Part shown: in pieces, positions 23,480-30,802 of the stretch
Numbering within the stretch: position 1 is the stretch's first letter
Layout: the number at the start of each line of letters is the position of its first letter
Origin: DATFRX01 sp035630615
GTDB taxonomy: Bacteria > Actinomycetota > Actinomycetes > Propionibacteriales > Nocardioidaceae
Assembly (NCBI GenBank): GCA_035630615.1
Contig: DASQKI010000088.1
Location: 1-37,925, forward strand
Length of the DNA stretch: 37,925 nucleotides
Direction of reading: 5' to 3'
Position numbers and translations under genes: made by a program
The notes under the pieces: model-generated
The model's database searches: none
Told to the model about the DNA's origin: nothing
Seen by the model: the letters and a program-made list of their open reading frames with translations, nothing else

Positions 23480-24817
23480 TCAGGCCTTCGGTGCGGAGTC
23501 GAGACCGTTCTGGGCGGCCACCACGATGGGCTCGTTGAGGGCCCCGATCGCGGGCGAGTAGACGTTTTCCATGCGCGCGAGGTCGTGCAAGGTGAGCCCG
23601 AACTTCACGGCCACCGCCAGGAAGTCGGCGCGCTCCTTGATCCCCTCGCCGCCGACCATTTGGGCGCCGATGAGCCGGAGACTGTCCGGCTCGGCCAGCA
23701 GCTTGACCTTCACCGGCTTCACACCGGGGTAGTAGCGAGCTCGGGAGATGCCCTGCGCATTGCCGACGACGTACGGGATGCCCAGCGCGGTCGCGGTGGT
23801 CTCGCCGAAGGAGGCGCCGCCGATGATCCACTTCCCGGCCGCGGTGCCCCACGGGACATAGACCGAGCTATAGGCGCGCGAGCCGCCGCCCGCGTTGATA
23901 CCGGCCGTCTTGCCCTGCGCGTACGCGTGACTGCCGGTGAGTCCTTGAAGCGGAACGCCGGTGAGTCCGTGGGGGATCTCGGTGCAGTCGCCGGCCGCGA
24001 AGACATCCGGTGCCGAGGTCGCCATCCTCTCGTCGACGATGATGCCGCCGGTCGAGCCGCACTTGAGCCCGGCTGCGACACCGAGTGTCGTGTTCGGCTC
24101 CTTGTGGGTGCAGACCACCGCGAGGTCGGCCGCGATCTCGCCGTCCGAGGTTTGCACCGCGGAGAGCTTGCCGTCGCCGACGAAGGCGGTCAGTGTCGTG
24201 TTGAAATGCGTGACGACCCCGAGCTCGCCCCACGACTCCTCGACCGGAGCCATGATGTCGGGGTCCGCGACCTCGGACATGGACCACGGACTCGGGTCCA
24301 CCAGATGCGTCTCGATCCCGCGATGAGCGAGCCCGGTGACCATCTCCACCCCCAGCGGCGAGGCCTCGATCACGACAGCGGACTTGACCGTGTCCAGGAC
24401 CTTGTCCCACTCGATGGCCTCGCGGATGTTCTTGACGTAGTAGAGGCCGTCGAGATCGCCACCGGGAACCCCCGGGTCGGCGTAATTGAATCCCGTGCCG
24501 AGGATGAGCGAATCCCACGAGATCTCACCAACGCCTGCGACCTCCGCGACCTTGCGCTTCACGTCGACCCCCGTGACGTCGGCGTTATAGTGCACGTCTA
24601 TGCCCGCGTCGACGTATGCCTGTTTGGACGCCAGGAACAGCTTCTCGAAGTTTTCGATCTCACGGCCGTGGACGTAGGGAATGCCGCAGGGGCTATAGGC
24701 GACGTCGTCGAAGCCGGTGTAGACGACGACCTCCGCGTCGGGATCGACGGCCTTGACGCCGCCGGCTGCGCCCATGCCAGCCGCACCACCGCCGACGATT
24801 ACGATTTTGCGCGCCAC
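23480..24817 (-). CDS. FAD-dependent pyridine-nucleotide disulfide reductase (CoA-disulfide-reductase family)
   Basis: The 445-residue flavoprotein starts with the FAD motif IVIVGGGAAGMGAA. It has the single-cysteine active site YSPCGIPY (Cys44), as in CoA-disulfide reductases, which cycle through a mixed disulfide with a small thiol. TSAPDVFAAGDCTEIPHG is the second FAD motif. The residues between about 150 and 180 (SAVVIEASPLGVEMV) form the NAD(P)H site. GTG 24817 is chosen for the GAGG seven bases upstream. The NitH flavoprotein of Nit1C clusters is a different type, so this looks like a substitution. Given the comA operon nearby, a coenzyme-M-like disulfide is a reasonable substrate. Confidence 0.85.
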   Translation of the reverse strand: MARKIVIVGGGAAGMGAAGGVKAVDPDAEVVVYTGFDDVAYSPCGIPYVHGREIENFEKLFLASKQAYVDAGIDVHYNADVTGVDVKRKVAEVAGVGEISWDSLILGTGFNYADPGVPGGDLDGLYYVKNIREAIEWDKVLDTVKSAVVIEASPLGVEMVTGLAHRGIETHLVDPSPWSMSEVADPDIMAPVEESWGELGVVTHFNTTLTAFVGDGKLSAVQTSDGEIAADLAVVCTHKEPNTTLGVAAGLKCGSTGGIIVDERMATSAPDVFAAGDCTEIPHGLTGVPLQGLTGSHAYAQGKTAGINAGGGSRAYSSVYVPWGTAAGKWIIGGASFGETTATALGIPYVVGNAQGISRARYYPGVKPVKVKLLAEPDSLRLIGAQMVGGEGIKERADFLAVAVKFGLTLHDLARMENVYSPAIGALNEPIVVAAQNGLDSAPKA

Positions 24818-24923
24818 ATACGCCTCCACGTGTGGTGGGCGACCCGATGATCGCACACCATGATTTACTTTCGTTTACTATATTGCATGACTTCTCTGCG
24901 TCAAGAGAAACAAGGACTCAGTC
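24818..24923. promoter_or_regulatory. divergent control region of reductase and XRE-cupin regulator with TTTACT direct repeat
   Basis: TTTACT occurs at 24864-24869 and 24874-24879, exactly one helical turn apart, the second extending to TTTACTAT. TATATT (24879-24884) could be a -10 box for the plus-strand regulator. The AT-rich core lies between the divergent genes, as expected for an autoregulator site. The 8-mer also occurs before the radical SAM gene. Confidence 0.5.
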
Positions 24924-25532
24924 ATGACCAACGGCACCACCCGCGCTACGGCCCGCGTCGAGGCGCATGTCCAAGGAATCGTTAGTTCCATCGGGCCGAA
25001 GGTGAAGAAGCTCCGTCAGGAGCAGCGACTCTCCCTTCAGCAGTTGGCAAGCAAGGCTGAAGTCTCGGCCGCGGCGATCCACAAGATCGAGCGCAACGAC
25101 ATGGTTCCGACCATCACGACGCTGCTCAAGATCGCTACCGCCTTGGACCATCCGGTGACCTTCTTCGTCGAGCAGGACGAGGGGCAGCCCGAGCCGGTGG
25201 CCTTCACGCCGAAGCGGGATCGTCCAGCCGTGTTCACGCCTCATGAGGGATTGGAGCTTGCGGGTGTGTCCGGGCCGTACTCGCCGTTCCGGAGCGCGGC
25301 CGCGATCGCCACTGTGGCGCCCGGCGCGAACAGCGGGAGCAAGCCGCTCATCCATGCCGGTGAGGAGTTGGTGTTCAGCCTCGAGGGCACCATCGTCTTC
25401 GAGATCGACGGGACGACCTACAAGGTGGGTCCGGGCGATGCGCTGCACTTCATGGGCGACCAGCCGCACCACTGGGCCAACGAGGGATCGAAGCCCGCCC
25501 GCGCCATCTGGATCGCGCTCCGCGACTCGTGA
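24924..25532 (+). CDS. XRE-family regulator with C-terminal cupin domain
   Basis: The 202-residue protein has a helix-turn-helix (residues about 25-80: KLRQEQRLSLQQLASKAEVSAAAIHKIERNDMVPTI) and a cupin sensor domain (residues about 130-195: HAGEELVFSLEGTIVFEIDG, GDALHFMGDQPHHWAN). Members of this class sense small metabolites, often amines or sulfur/nitrogen compounds. AAGGA precedes ATG 24924. It is divergent from the reductase and converges with the amidohydrolase. It is the only regulator inside the locus and so the best candidate for its control. Confidence 0.9.
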   Translation: MTNGTTRATARVEAHVQGIVSSIGPKVKKLRQEQRLSLQQLASKAEVSAAAIHKIERNDMVPTITTLLKIATALDHPVTFFVEQDEGQPEPVAFTPKRDRPAVFTPHEGLELAGVSGPYSPFRSAAAIATVAPGANSGSKPLIHAGEELVFSLEGTIVFEIDGTTYKVGPGDALHFMGDQPHHWANEGSKPARAIWIALRDS

Positions 25533-25538
25533 GCCGGC

Positions 25539-26396
25539 TCAGCCGCCGTACAGCTCCTCGTAGTTGCGATAGAGAATGCGCTGCTTCAGCTCGTCGCTGA
25601 CCGGAGCACCGTTGATCTTCCAGTACTCACCCCAGAAGTCGCTCCACGGCTCGTCCGACGCGAACAGCACTCGGTCCTCACCGACCCCACGGCGCTCGAT
25701 CTCGGTCATCAGCCAACGCGCTCCGAACCCGATCGTCCACGTGGTGTCGCAATAGACCCGATAGCCCTCCTCCACCCAGTCGAGGAACTGCGGGACGAGC
25801 TTGATGTGCCCGCTGACACCACCGCCGAAGTGGACGAGGTAGATCTTGATCCGCTTGCCGTACTGCTCGACCAGGGGGATGAAGTTGTTGATGTCGGAGG
25901 TGCCGCCGGCGCTGGTGTGGAAGTGGAACGTCAGGTCGTGCTGCTCCGCCGCGGCGATGCAGGCTTCCGCAATCTCGCGGGTGTCGTCGTCCCACGTGCC
26001 GGGGTCGGGATTGCCGCCGAGCAGGAAGGTCGTCTTCAGGGCGACGATGCCCTCCTCGCCAGCATTCTCGAGGGCCTTGAGCGTCATCTCCTTGTTTTGA
26101 GGGAGGAAGGACACCCAGATGCCACCGGTCAGCCGATCGCTGCTCTTGATCGACTCGAGGACCAGGTCGTTGAGCGAGAACGGCTGGCTCTGGACTGGGA
26201 TCCCGTAGTTGGGCAGGATCAGACCTCGTTCGACACCGGCGTCGTCGAGGCGTTGGAGGTACGCATTCGCGTCGGCGAACTCGTACACGGTCGGCTTGAC
26301 GGGCTCCTTGAGGTTGTAGAACGCCCACGCCTCCATCTCGCCGATGTGGCTGTGCGCGTCGATGACCCTGCCCTTGACCTTCTCCGGAGCTGCCAT
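25539..26396 (-). CDS. amidohydrolase-family metal-dependent hydrolase or decarboxylase
   Basis: The 285-residue TIM-barrel protein has the metal motif DAHSHIGE (His15, His17), HFHTSAG and VHFGGG strands, and a catalytic-type Asp in FASDEPWSDFWG. It belongs to the amidohydrolase_2 group, whose members hydrolyse amides and lactones or decarboxylate acids. ATG 26396 follows AGGAGG and is preferred over an upstream start at 26420. Its promoter region contains TCTACTAT (26450-26443), close to the motif at the reductase and radical SAM promoters. It is a possible source of the C-N hydrolysis or decarboxylation the locus otherwise lacks. Confidence 0.8.
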   Translation of the reverse strand: MAAPEKVKGRVIDAHSHIGEMEAWAFYNLKEPVKPTVYEFADANAYLQRLDDAGVERGLILPNYGIPVQSQPFSLNDLVLESIKSSDRLTGGIWVSFLPQNKEMTLKALENAGEEGIVALKTTFLLGGNPDPGTWDDDTREIAEACIAAAEQHDLTFHFHTSAGGTSDINNFIPLVEQYGKRIKIYLVHFGGGVSGHIKLVPQFLDWVEEGYRVYCDTTWTIGFGARWLMTEIERRGVGEDRVLFASDEPWSDFWGEYWKINGAPVSDELKQRILYRNYEELYGG

Positions 26397-26499
26397 GCCG
26401 ATCCCTCCTGGGGACGTCAACTATGCGACGTGTATGAGTCGGATAGTAGACCTCTCAGGCGTGGCATGTAACCCCAGTCGGTCCGGCCCGATCGCCGGA
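26397..26499 (-). promoter_or_regulatory. promoter region of the amidohydrolase with TCTACTAT motif
   Basis: TCTACTAT (26450-26443) differs by one base from TTTACTAT found before the XRE-cupin and radical SAM genes. TACTAT itself could serve as a -10 box, with a weak -35 17 bp upstream. This site suggests the gene belongs to the locus rather than to the upstream ohr unit. Confidence 0.4.
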
Positions 26500-26910
26500 T
26501 CACTCGATGACCAACTCCACCGGGATGTTGCCCCGGGTGGCCGCGGAGTACGGGCAGGCGCGGTGAGTCGCGTCGACCAGGGACCGGCGCGCGGAGTCAT
26601 CGAGGTGGTCGGGCAGCTCGACCCGGAGCGTCGCCGCGAGTGCGAAGCCGGGACCGTTTGGCACGAGGCTGACCTCGGCGGTCACTGCGACGTCGCTCGC
26701 GTCGAGGCCCTGCTTCTGCGCGATCAGACCCAACACGGTCGAGAAGCAGGCGGCCCATCCGGCCGCGAGGAGTTGCTCGGGGTTGGTGCCTTCGCCGGTC
26801 CCGCCCATCTCCTTGGGTAGTGCGAGATCGACGTCGAGTTTGCCGTCCGAGGAGATGGCACGAGCATCGCGACCGGACGAGGTGGCGACGGCGGTGTATG
26901 TGGCGTCCAT
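26500..26910 (-). CDS. ohr: organic hydroperoxide resistance protein Ohr
   Basis: The 136-residue protein has both redox cysteines, Cys55 (AAGWAACFSTVLG) and Cys119 (HRACPYSAATRGNI), plus the LPKEMGGTGEGTNPEQL segment typical of Ohr. It reduces fatty-acid and other organic hydroperoxides using lipoyl thiols. ATG 26910 follows GAAAGGA. It is divergent from an XRE regulator rather than the usual MarR-type OhrR, with an operator at 26978-26994 upstream. Confidence 0.92.
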   Translation of the reverse strand: MDATYTAVATSSGRDARAISSDGKLDVDLALPKEMGGTGEGTNPEQLLAAGWAACFSTVLGLIAQKQGLDASDVAVTAEVSLVPNGPGFALAATLRVELPDHLDDSARRSLVDATHRACPYSAATRGNIPVELVIE

Positions 26911-26977
26911 GGCGGGTGGTCCTTTCGGGTGGCGTACATCCGATGCCGACGATCACCCACCGCTGTGCCCCGGCTCA

Positions 26978-26994
26978 ATTACCTCCTTGGTAAT
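26978..26994. promoter_or_regulatory. operator 1, ATTACC-N5-GGTAAT
   Basis: ATTACCTCCTTGGTAAT is a perfect 6-bp inverted repeat with a 5-bp spacer. It lies upstream of ohr, and the same symmetry recurs at 27082-27098 before the XRE gene, so it is a likely binding site of that regulator. Confidence 0.65.
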
Positions 26995-27055
26995 GCCGAG
27001 TGGCGCACGGTCGTCGAAAATAGGCCCGCAAAGTGACGACCGTGCGCCACTCGGC
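26995..27055. repeat. 61-bp element with perfect 21-bp inverted arms
   Basis: Positions 26995-27015 are exactly complementary to 27035-27055, with a 19-base loop. The arms begin GCCGAGTGGC and end GGTCGTC. It sits between divergent promoters, where a terminator makes little sense, and between two operator copies. It may be a mobile palindromic repeat or a structural control element. Confidence 0.85.
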
Positions 27056-27081
27056 GGGTTAAGGGGGCCCACGCGGAGGCG

Positions 27082-27098
27082 GTTACCCGGCAGGTAAT
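27082..27098. promoter_or_regulatory. operator 2, TTACC-N5-GGTAA
   Basis: GTTACCCGGCAGGTAAT holds 5-bp inverted arms with the same spacing as operator 1, about 104 bp away. It lies just upstream of a -10-like TAGGCT (27122-27127) that is followed by ATG 27137, so the regulator would block its own promoter. The message is probably leaderless or nearly so. Confidence 0.65.
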
Positions 27099-27136
27099 GG
27101 CTCGACCCCGATCTGTCGGCCTAGGCTCTACGCGAC

Positions 27137-27964
27137 ATGAGTGTTGACCTTCTCGACGAGCCCAGGACCGCGGGCGAGCTGCTCCGGTTCTGGCGCCTGC
27201 GTCTGCGCCTCAGCCAGCTCGAGCTTGCGCTGGAGGCGGGGGTGTCGACCAGGCACCTCAGCTTCGTCGAGACGGGACGAGCCCAGCCGAGCAGACAGCT
27301 GCTGCTTCACCTCGCTCAGCAACTCGACCTGCCGTTGGCCGAGCGCAATCGCCTGCTGCTCGCGGGCGGCTATGCGCCGATCTATCTCGACGAGCCCTAT
27401 CAGGCCGAGAGGATGCGGTCGCTGCGAGACTCGCTGCGCCGACTGCTTGACGCGCATCAGCCCAATCCGGCGCTCATCGTCGACGGGCTCTGGAATCTCG
27501 TCGAGGCCAACGACGCCGCCGCATTGCTGTGGGAGGGCGTCGATCCGGAGCTGCTGGCGCCGCCGGTCAACATGCTGCGGTTGGCCGTCCATCCCGGCGG
27601 ACTGCCCAGCGTCTCCTCGATGACGGCCGCCTGCAACACGCCGCTCATCCGCCAGCTCAAACGCCGCAGCCGCGACAACGCCGACGCCGCCTTGGCGGAG
27701 CTGGTCGACGAGGTCGAGACCTATCTGCCCGACCGACTGCCGGATTCCCCGGCCCACCAGCCCGTCGTCACGCTGAACCTGCGAACGCGGAAGGGCGACG
27801 TCAGTCTCTTCACGGTCATCGCCACGCTGGGAGCGCCGCTGGAGGTGACCGCGGCGAGCCTCGCCATCGAGACGTTCCTTCCGTCCGATGCCACCAGCGC
27901 GGCCCGGCTGCAGGCCTTGGCGGACTCCCCGACAACCGGCGCCGGCCGAGACCATCCAGACTGA
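27137..27964 (+). CDS. XRE-family regulator with MmyB-like ligand-binding domain
   Basis: The 275-residue protein has an N-terminal helix-turn-helix (residues about 12-65: LRLSQLELALEAGVSTRHLSFVETGRAQPS) and a C-terminal MmyB-like PAS-type domain (IVDGLWNLVEANDAAALLWEG, FTVIATLGAPLEVTAASLAIETFLP). This architecture is very common in actinomycetes, where it controls adjacent oxidoreductase or detoxification genes and may bind fatty-acid-like ligands. Twin TTACC-N5-GGTAA operators lie in the shared region with ohr. The DinB-family gene follows after five bases. Confidence 0.92.
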   Translation: MSVDLLDEPRTAGELLRFWRLRLRLSQLELALEAGVSTRHLSFVETGRAQPSRQLLLHLAQQLDLPLAERNRLLLAGGYAPIYLDEPYQAERMRSLRDSLRRLLDAHQPNPALIVDGLWNLVEANDAAALLWEGVDPELLAPPVNMLRLAVHPGGLPSVSSMTAACNTPLIRQLKRRSRDNADAALAELVDEVETYLPDRLPDSPAHQPVVTLNLRTRKGDVSLFTVIATLGAPLEVTAASLAIETFLPSDATSAARLQALADSPTTGAGRDHPD

Positions 27965-27969
27965 TCCCC

Positions 27970-28557
27970 ATGAGCGATCTGAAAGAGCCCAAGGCAGCCC
28001 TTCTTCACTACCTGCAGGCCAATCGCGACGCGTTGCTATGGAAGCTCGACGGCCTCGGCGAGCGCGACCTCCGAATGCCTCGTACGCCGACCGGCACCAA
28101 CCTGATCGGCATCGTCAAGCACATGGTCAACGTCGAGATCGGCTACTTCGGCGACACGTTCGGCCGCAAATGGCCAACACCGGAGGAGCTGGTTGCGGAC
28201 GAGGTCTTTGAGACCGACCCGCAGGCCGACTGGTATGCGACCGAAGACGAGACCTGTGACGGCATCGTCGATCTCTACCGCCGGGTGTGGACATTCGCCG
28301 ACGCGACCATCGAAGAGCTGCCGCTCGACGCACTCGGGCGAGTCCCGTGGTGGGGCGAGCGTGGCAGCGGGGTCACGCTGGAGCGCATCATCGTCCACGT
28401 GATCGTCGACCTGGCACGACACGTCGGCCACGCCGACATCATCCGCGAGGAGATCGACGGTGCGGTCGGCCTCCGAGCCGATAATTCCAACCTCCCCGAC
28501 CAACAAGACTGGTCGGCCTACGTTGCCAAGCTGACCGCCCTCGCCGAGCGGTTCTGA
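27970..28557 (+). CDS. DinB/DUF664-family protein
   Basis: The 195-residue protein has a DinB-type four-helix bundle pattern: LLHYLQANRDALLWKLDGLGERDLR at the start, LIGIVKHMVNVEIGYFGDTFG, and ERIIVHVIVDLARHVGHADIIREEIDG. The spaced His residues form the metal site typical of the family. Some relatives are thiol S-transferases using mycothiol or bacillithiol; most are uncharacterised. ATG 27970 lies five bases after the XRE stop, so the two are cotranscribed. Confidence 0.88.
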   Translation: MSDLKEPKAALLHYLQANRDALLWKLDGLGERDLRMPRTPTGTNLIGIVKHMVNVEIGYFGDTFGRKWPTPEELVADEVFETDPQADWYATEDETCDGIVDLYRRVWTFADATIEELPLDALGRVPWWGERGSGVTLERIIVHVIVDLARHVGHADIIREEIDGAVGLRADNSNLPDQQDWSAYVAKLTALAERF

Positions 28558-28566
28558 GATCGGCGA

Positions 28567-28608
28567 GTTGTCAGGCGCATGTGGCGCTATGGGCATGCGC
28601 CTGACAAC
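28567..28608. terminator. strong hairpin between convergent genes, probable bidirectional terminator
   Basis: GTTGTCAGGCGCATG (28567-28581) pairs perfectly with CATGCGCCTGACAAC (28594-28608) around a 12-base loop. It fills the gap between the DinB-family gene and pckG, which converge. There is no T-run, as is common for actinobacterial terminators. Confidence 0.65.
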
Positions 28609-28616
28609 GCTTCGCC

Positions 28617-30455
28617 TTAGGCCCCGAGTCGAGCCTTGAGTCCGTCGAGCTCGGTCCAGAGCACTGCCGGCAGCTTATCGCCGAACTTGTCGAACCACTC
28701 GTTGATCTGCGGCAATTCCGCCTTCCACTCCTCGACGTCGACGCTGAGCAGCCGCTCGAGGGTCTCGCGGTCGAGGTCGAGCCCGGTCAGGTCGAGGCTG
28801 TCGGGCGTCGGAACGTGGCCGATCGGCGTCTCGACCGCCTCGGCGTCGCCGTCGATCCGCTCGACGATCCACTTGAGTACGCGGCTGTTCTCGCCGAAGC
28901 CGGGCCAGAGGAAGCCGCCGTCGTCGTCGCGGCGGAACCAGTTGACGTAGAAGATGCGCGGCAGCTTCACCGCGTCGTGGGCCTTGCCAACCTGGATCCA
29001 GTGGTTGAAGTAGTCGCCGGCGTTGTAGCCGATGAACGGCAGCATCGCCATCGGGTCGCGACGCACGACTCCGACCGCGCCGGTCGCCGCGGCAGTCGTC
29101 TCGCTCGACAGGGTCGTCCCCATAAACGTGCCGTGTACCCAATCGCGGGCCTCGGTAACCAGCGGGATTGTCGTCTTGCGGCGACCGCCGAAGAGGATCG
29201 CGTCGATCGGCACGCCCTTGGGGTCGTCGTACTCCGGCGCCAGGATCGGGCACTGCTTGATCGGCGTGCAGTAGCGGCTGTTGGGGTGGCTCGACAGCTC
29301 GTCGGAGTCCGGCGTCCAGTCGGCTCGCTTCCACGACGTGGCGTGCGAGGGCTCGTTCTCCATGCCCTCCCACCAGATGTCGCCGTCATCGGTCAGCGCG
29401 ACGTTGGTGAACACGGAGTTGCCACGCTCGATGGTGCGCATGGCGTTGGGGTTGGTCTTTTCGTTGGTGCCGGGCGCGACGCCGAAGAAGCCGTACTCGG
29501 GGTTGACCGCGTAGAGCCGGCCGTCGTCGCCGAATCGCATCCAGGCGATGTCGTCGCCGAGCGTCTCGACCTTCCAGCCGGGGATGGTCGGCTCGAGCAT
29601 GGCGAGGTTGGTCTTGCCGCACGCGCTGGGGAAGGCGGCGGCGACGTATTTGACCGCACCCTCGGGCGAGGTCAGCTTGAGGATCAGCATGTGCTCGGCC
29701 AGCCAGCCCTCGTCGCGGGCCATCACCGAGGCGATCCGCAGCGCGTAGCACTTCTTGCCGAGCAGGGCGTTGCCGCCGTAGCCGGAGCCGTAGGACCAGA
29801 TCATCCGCTCCTCGGGGAACTGGACGATGTATTTGGTCTCGTTACACGGCCACGCGACGTCGGCCTGGTCCGGCTCGAGCGGCGCACCGACCGAGTGCAG
29901 ACACGGCACGTAGTCGGCTTCGAGCTCCTCGATGCGACGGAGTACGGACGAGCCGGTCCGCGCCATGACGAGCATCGACACCGCGACGTAGGCCGAGTCG
30001 GTGAGCTCGACGCCGAACATCGGGCTCTCGGCCTCGAGGTGACCCATGACGAACGGAATGACGTACATCGTGCGGCCGCGCATCGAGCCCCGATAGAGGT
30101 CGGTCAGCGTCGCCTTCATCTCGTCGGGGTCGACCCAGTTGTTCGTGGGGCCGGCGTCGGACTCGTCGCGGCTGCAGATGAACGTGCGATCTTCGACGCG
30201 GGCCACGTCGGACGGGTCAGAGGCGCACCAGAACGAGTTGGGCTTCTTGTCAGCGTTGAGCCGGACGAACGTGCCGGTGGAGACGAGCTGCTCGGTGAGG
30301 GCGCCCCACTCCGCGTCGGACCCGTTGATCCAGTGGATCCGGTCCGGCTGAGTCAGTGCCGCAGTCTCCTCGACCCAAGCGCGCAGCCGCGGATGAGTCG
30401 TCTGATAGGTGCTGCTGAGTGCGGTGGTGCTCAGCGGAGTGTCGGTAGCCGTCAT
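28617..30455 (-). CDS. pckG: phosphoenolpyruvate carboxykinase (GTP)
   Basis: The 612-residue cytoplasmic enzyme interconverts oxaloacetate and phosphoenolpyruvate with GTP/GDP and serves gluconeogenesis. Family motifs include the P-loop with hyper-reactive cysteine AAFPSACGKTNLAML, the following WKVETLGDDIAWM, FGGRRKTTIPLV, and YNAGDYFNHW. ATG 30455 gives the family's normal length. It supplies PEP, the substrate of phosphosulfolactate synthase, but this is a housekeeping enzyme and no specific link is implied. Confidence 0.97.
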   Translation of the reverse strand: MTATDTPLSTTALSSTYQTTHPRLRAWVEETAALTQPDRIHWINGSDAEWGALTEQLVSTGTFVRLNADKKPNSFWCASDPSDVARVEDRTFICSRDESDAGPTNNWVDPDEMKATLTDLYRGSMRGRTMYVIPFVMGHLEAESPMFGVELTDSAYVAVSMLVMARTGSSVLRRIEELEADYVPCLHSVGAPLEPDQADVAWPCNETKYIVQFPEERMIWSYGSGYGGNALLGKKCYALRIASVMARDEGWLAEHMLILKLTSPEGAVKYVAAAFPSACGKTNLAMLEPTIPGWKVETLGDDIAWMRFGDDGRLYAVNPEYGFFGVAPGTNEKTNPNAMRTIERGNSVFTNVALTDDGDIWWEGMENEPSHATSWKRADWTPDSDELSSHPNSRYCTPIKQCPILAPEYDDPKGVPIDAILFGGRRKTTIPLVTEARDWVHGTFMGTTLSSETTAAATGAVGVVRRDPMAMLPFIGYNAGDYFNHWIQVGKAHDAVKLPRIFYVNWFRRDDDGGFLWPGFGENSRVLKWIVERIDGDAEAVETPIGHVPTPDSLDLTGLDLDRETLERLLSVDVEEWKAELPQINEWFDKFGDKLPAVLWTELDGLKARLGA

Positions 30456-30802
30456 ACGTCTCGTCAACCTCTCGCGTGGGTACGGGGAGCGCCCGCGACC
30501 CTGCGAGCTTGCCCACACCGTACGCGTTGAATGCTGATGTAGCGAACTATTGTCTCGTGAAGCGAGTCACAAATCTAGTGGGTCCGCGAAACCCCTTATA
30601 TATAAGGCGTCTGAGCGAGGCGCACGAAGACAGACTTCCGTCTTTGTTGGACGGAAGTCCGATCCTGGACTGCAAATGGTCCCCTCGCGGACTCCCCGAT
30701 GAGCGGGTCGCGAGGTTATGGTGTGGCGCACCGGCTTCGTGCCCAGACCGGTCGCGGTCGCTCGGGAATGCCGTCCTCCCCGGACGAGAGGTGTGATCTC
30801 CT
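30456..30802. promoter_or_regulatory. long divergent intergenic region with a 14-bp AT-rich palindrome and a hairpin
   Basis: The region separates pckG (minus) from the LuxR-type gene (plus) and holds no gene I can support. It contains the perfect palindrome CCTTATATATAAGG (30594-30607), striking in this GC-rich DNA. It also contains a hairpin GACTTCCGTC (30633-30642) / GACGGAAGTC (30650-30659) with a seven-base loop. The palindrome is a likely operator or promoter core. The hairpin may attenuate the LuxR transcript or regulate pckG. Confidence 0.6.
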
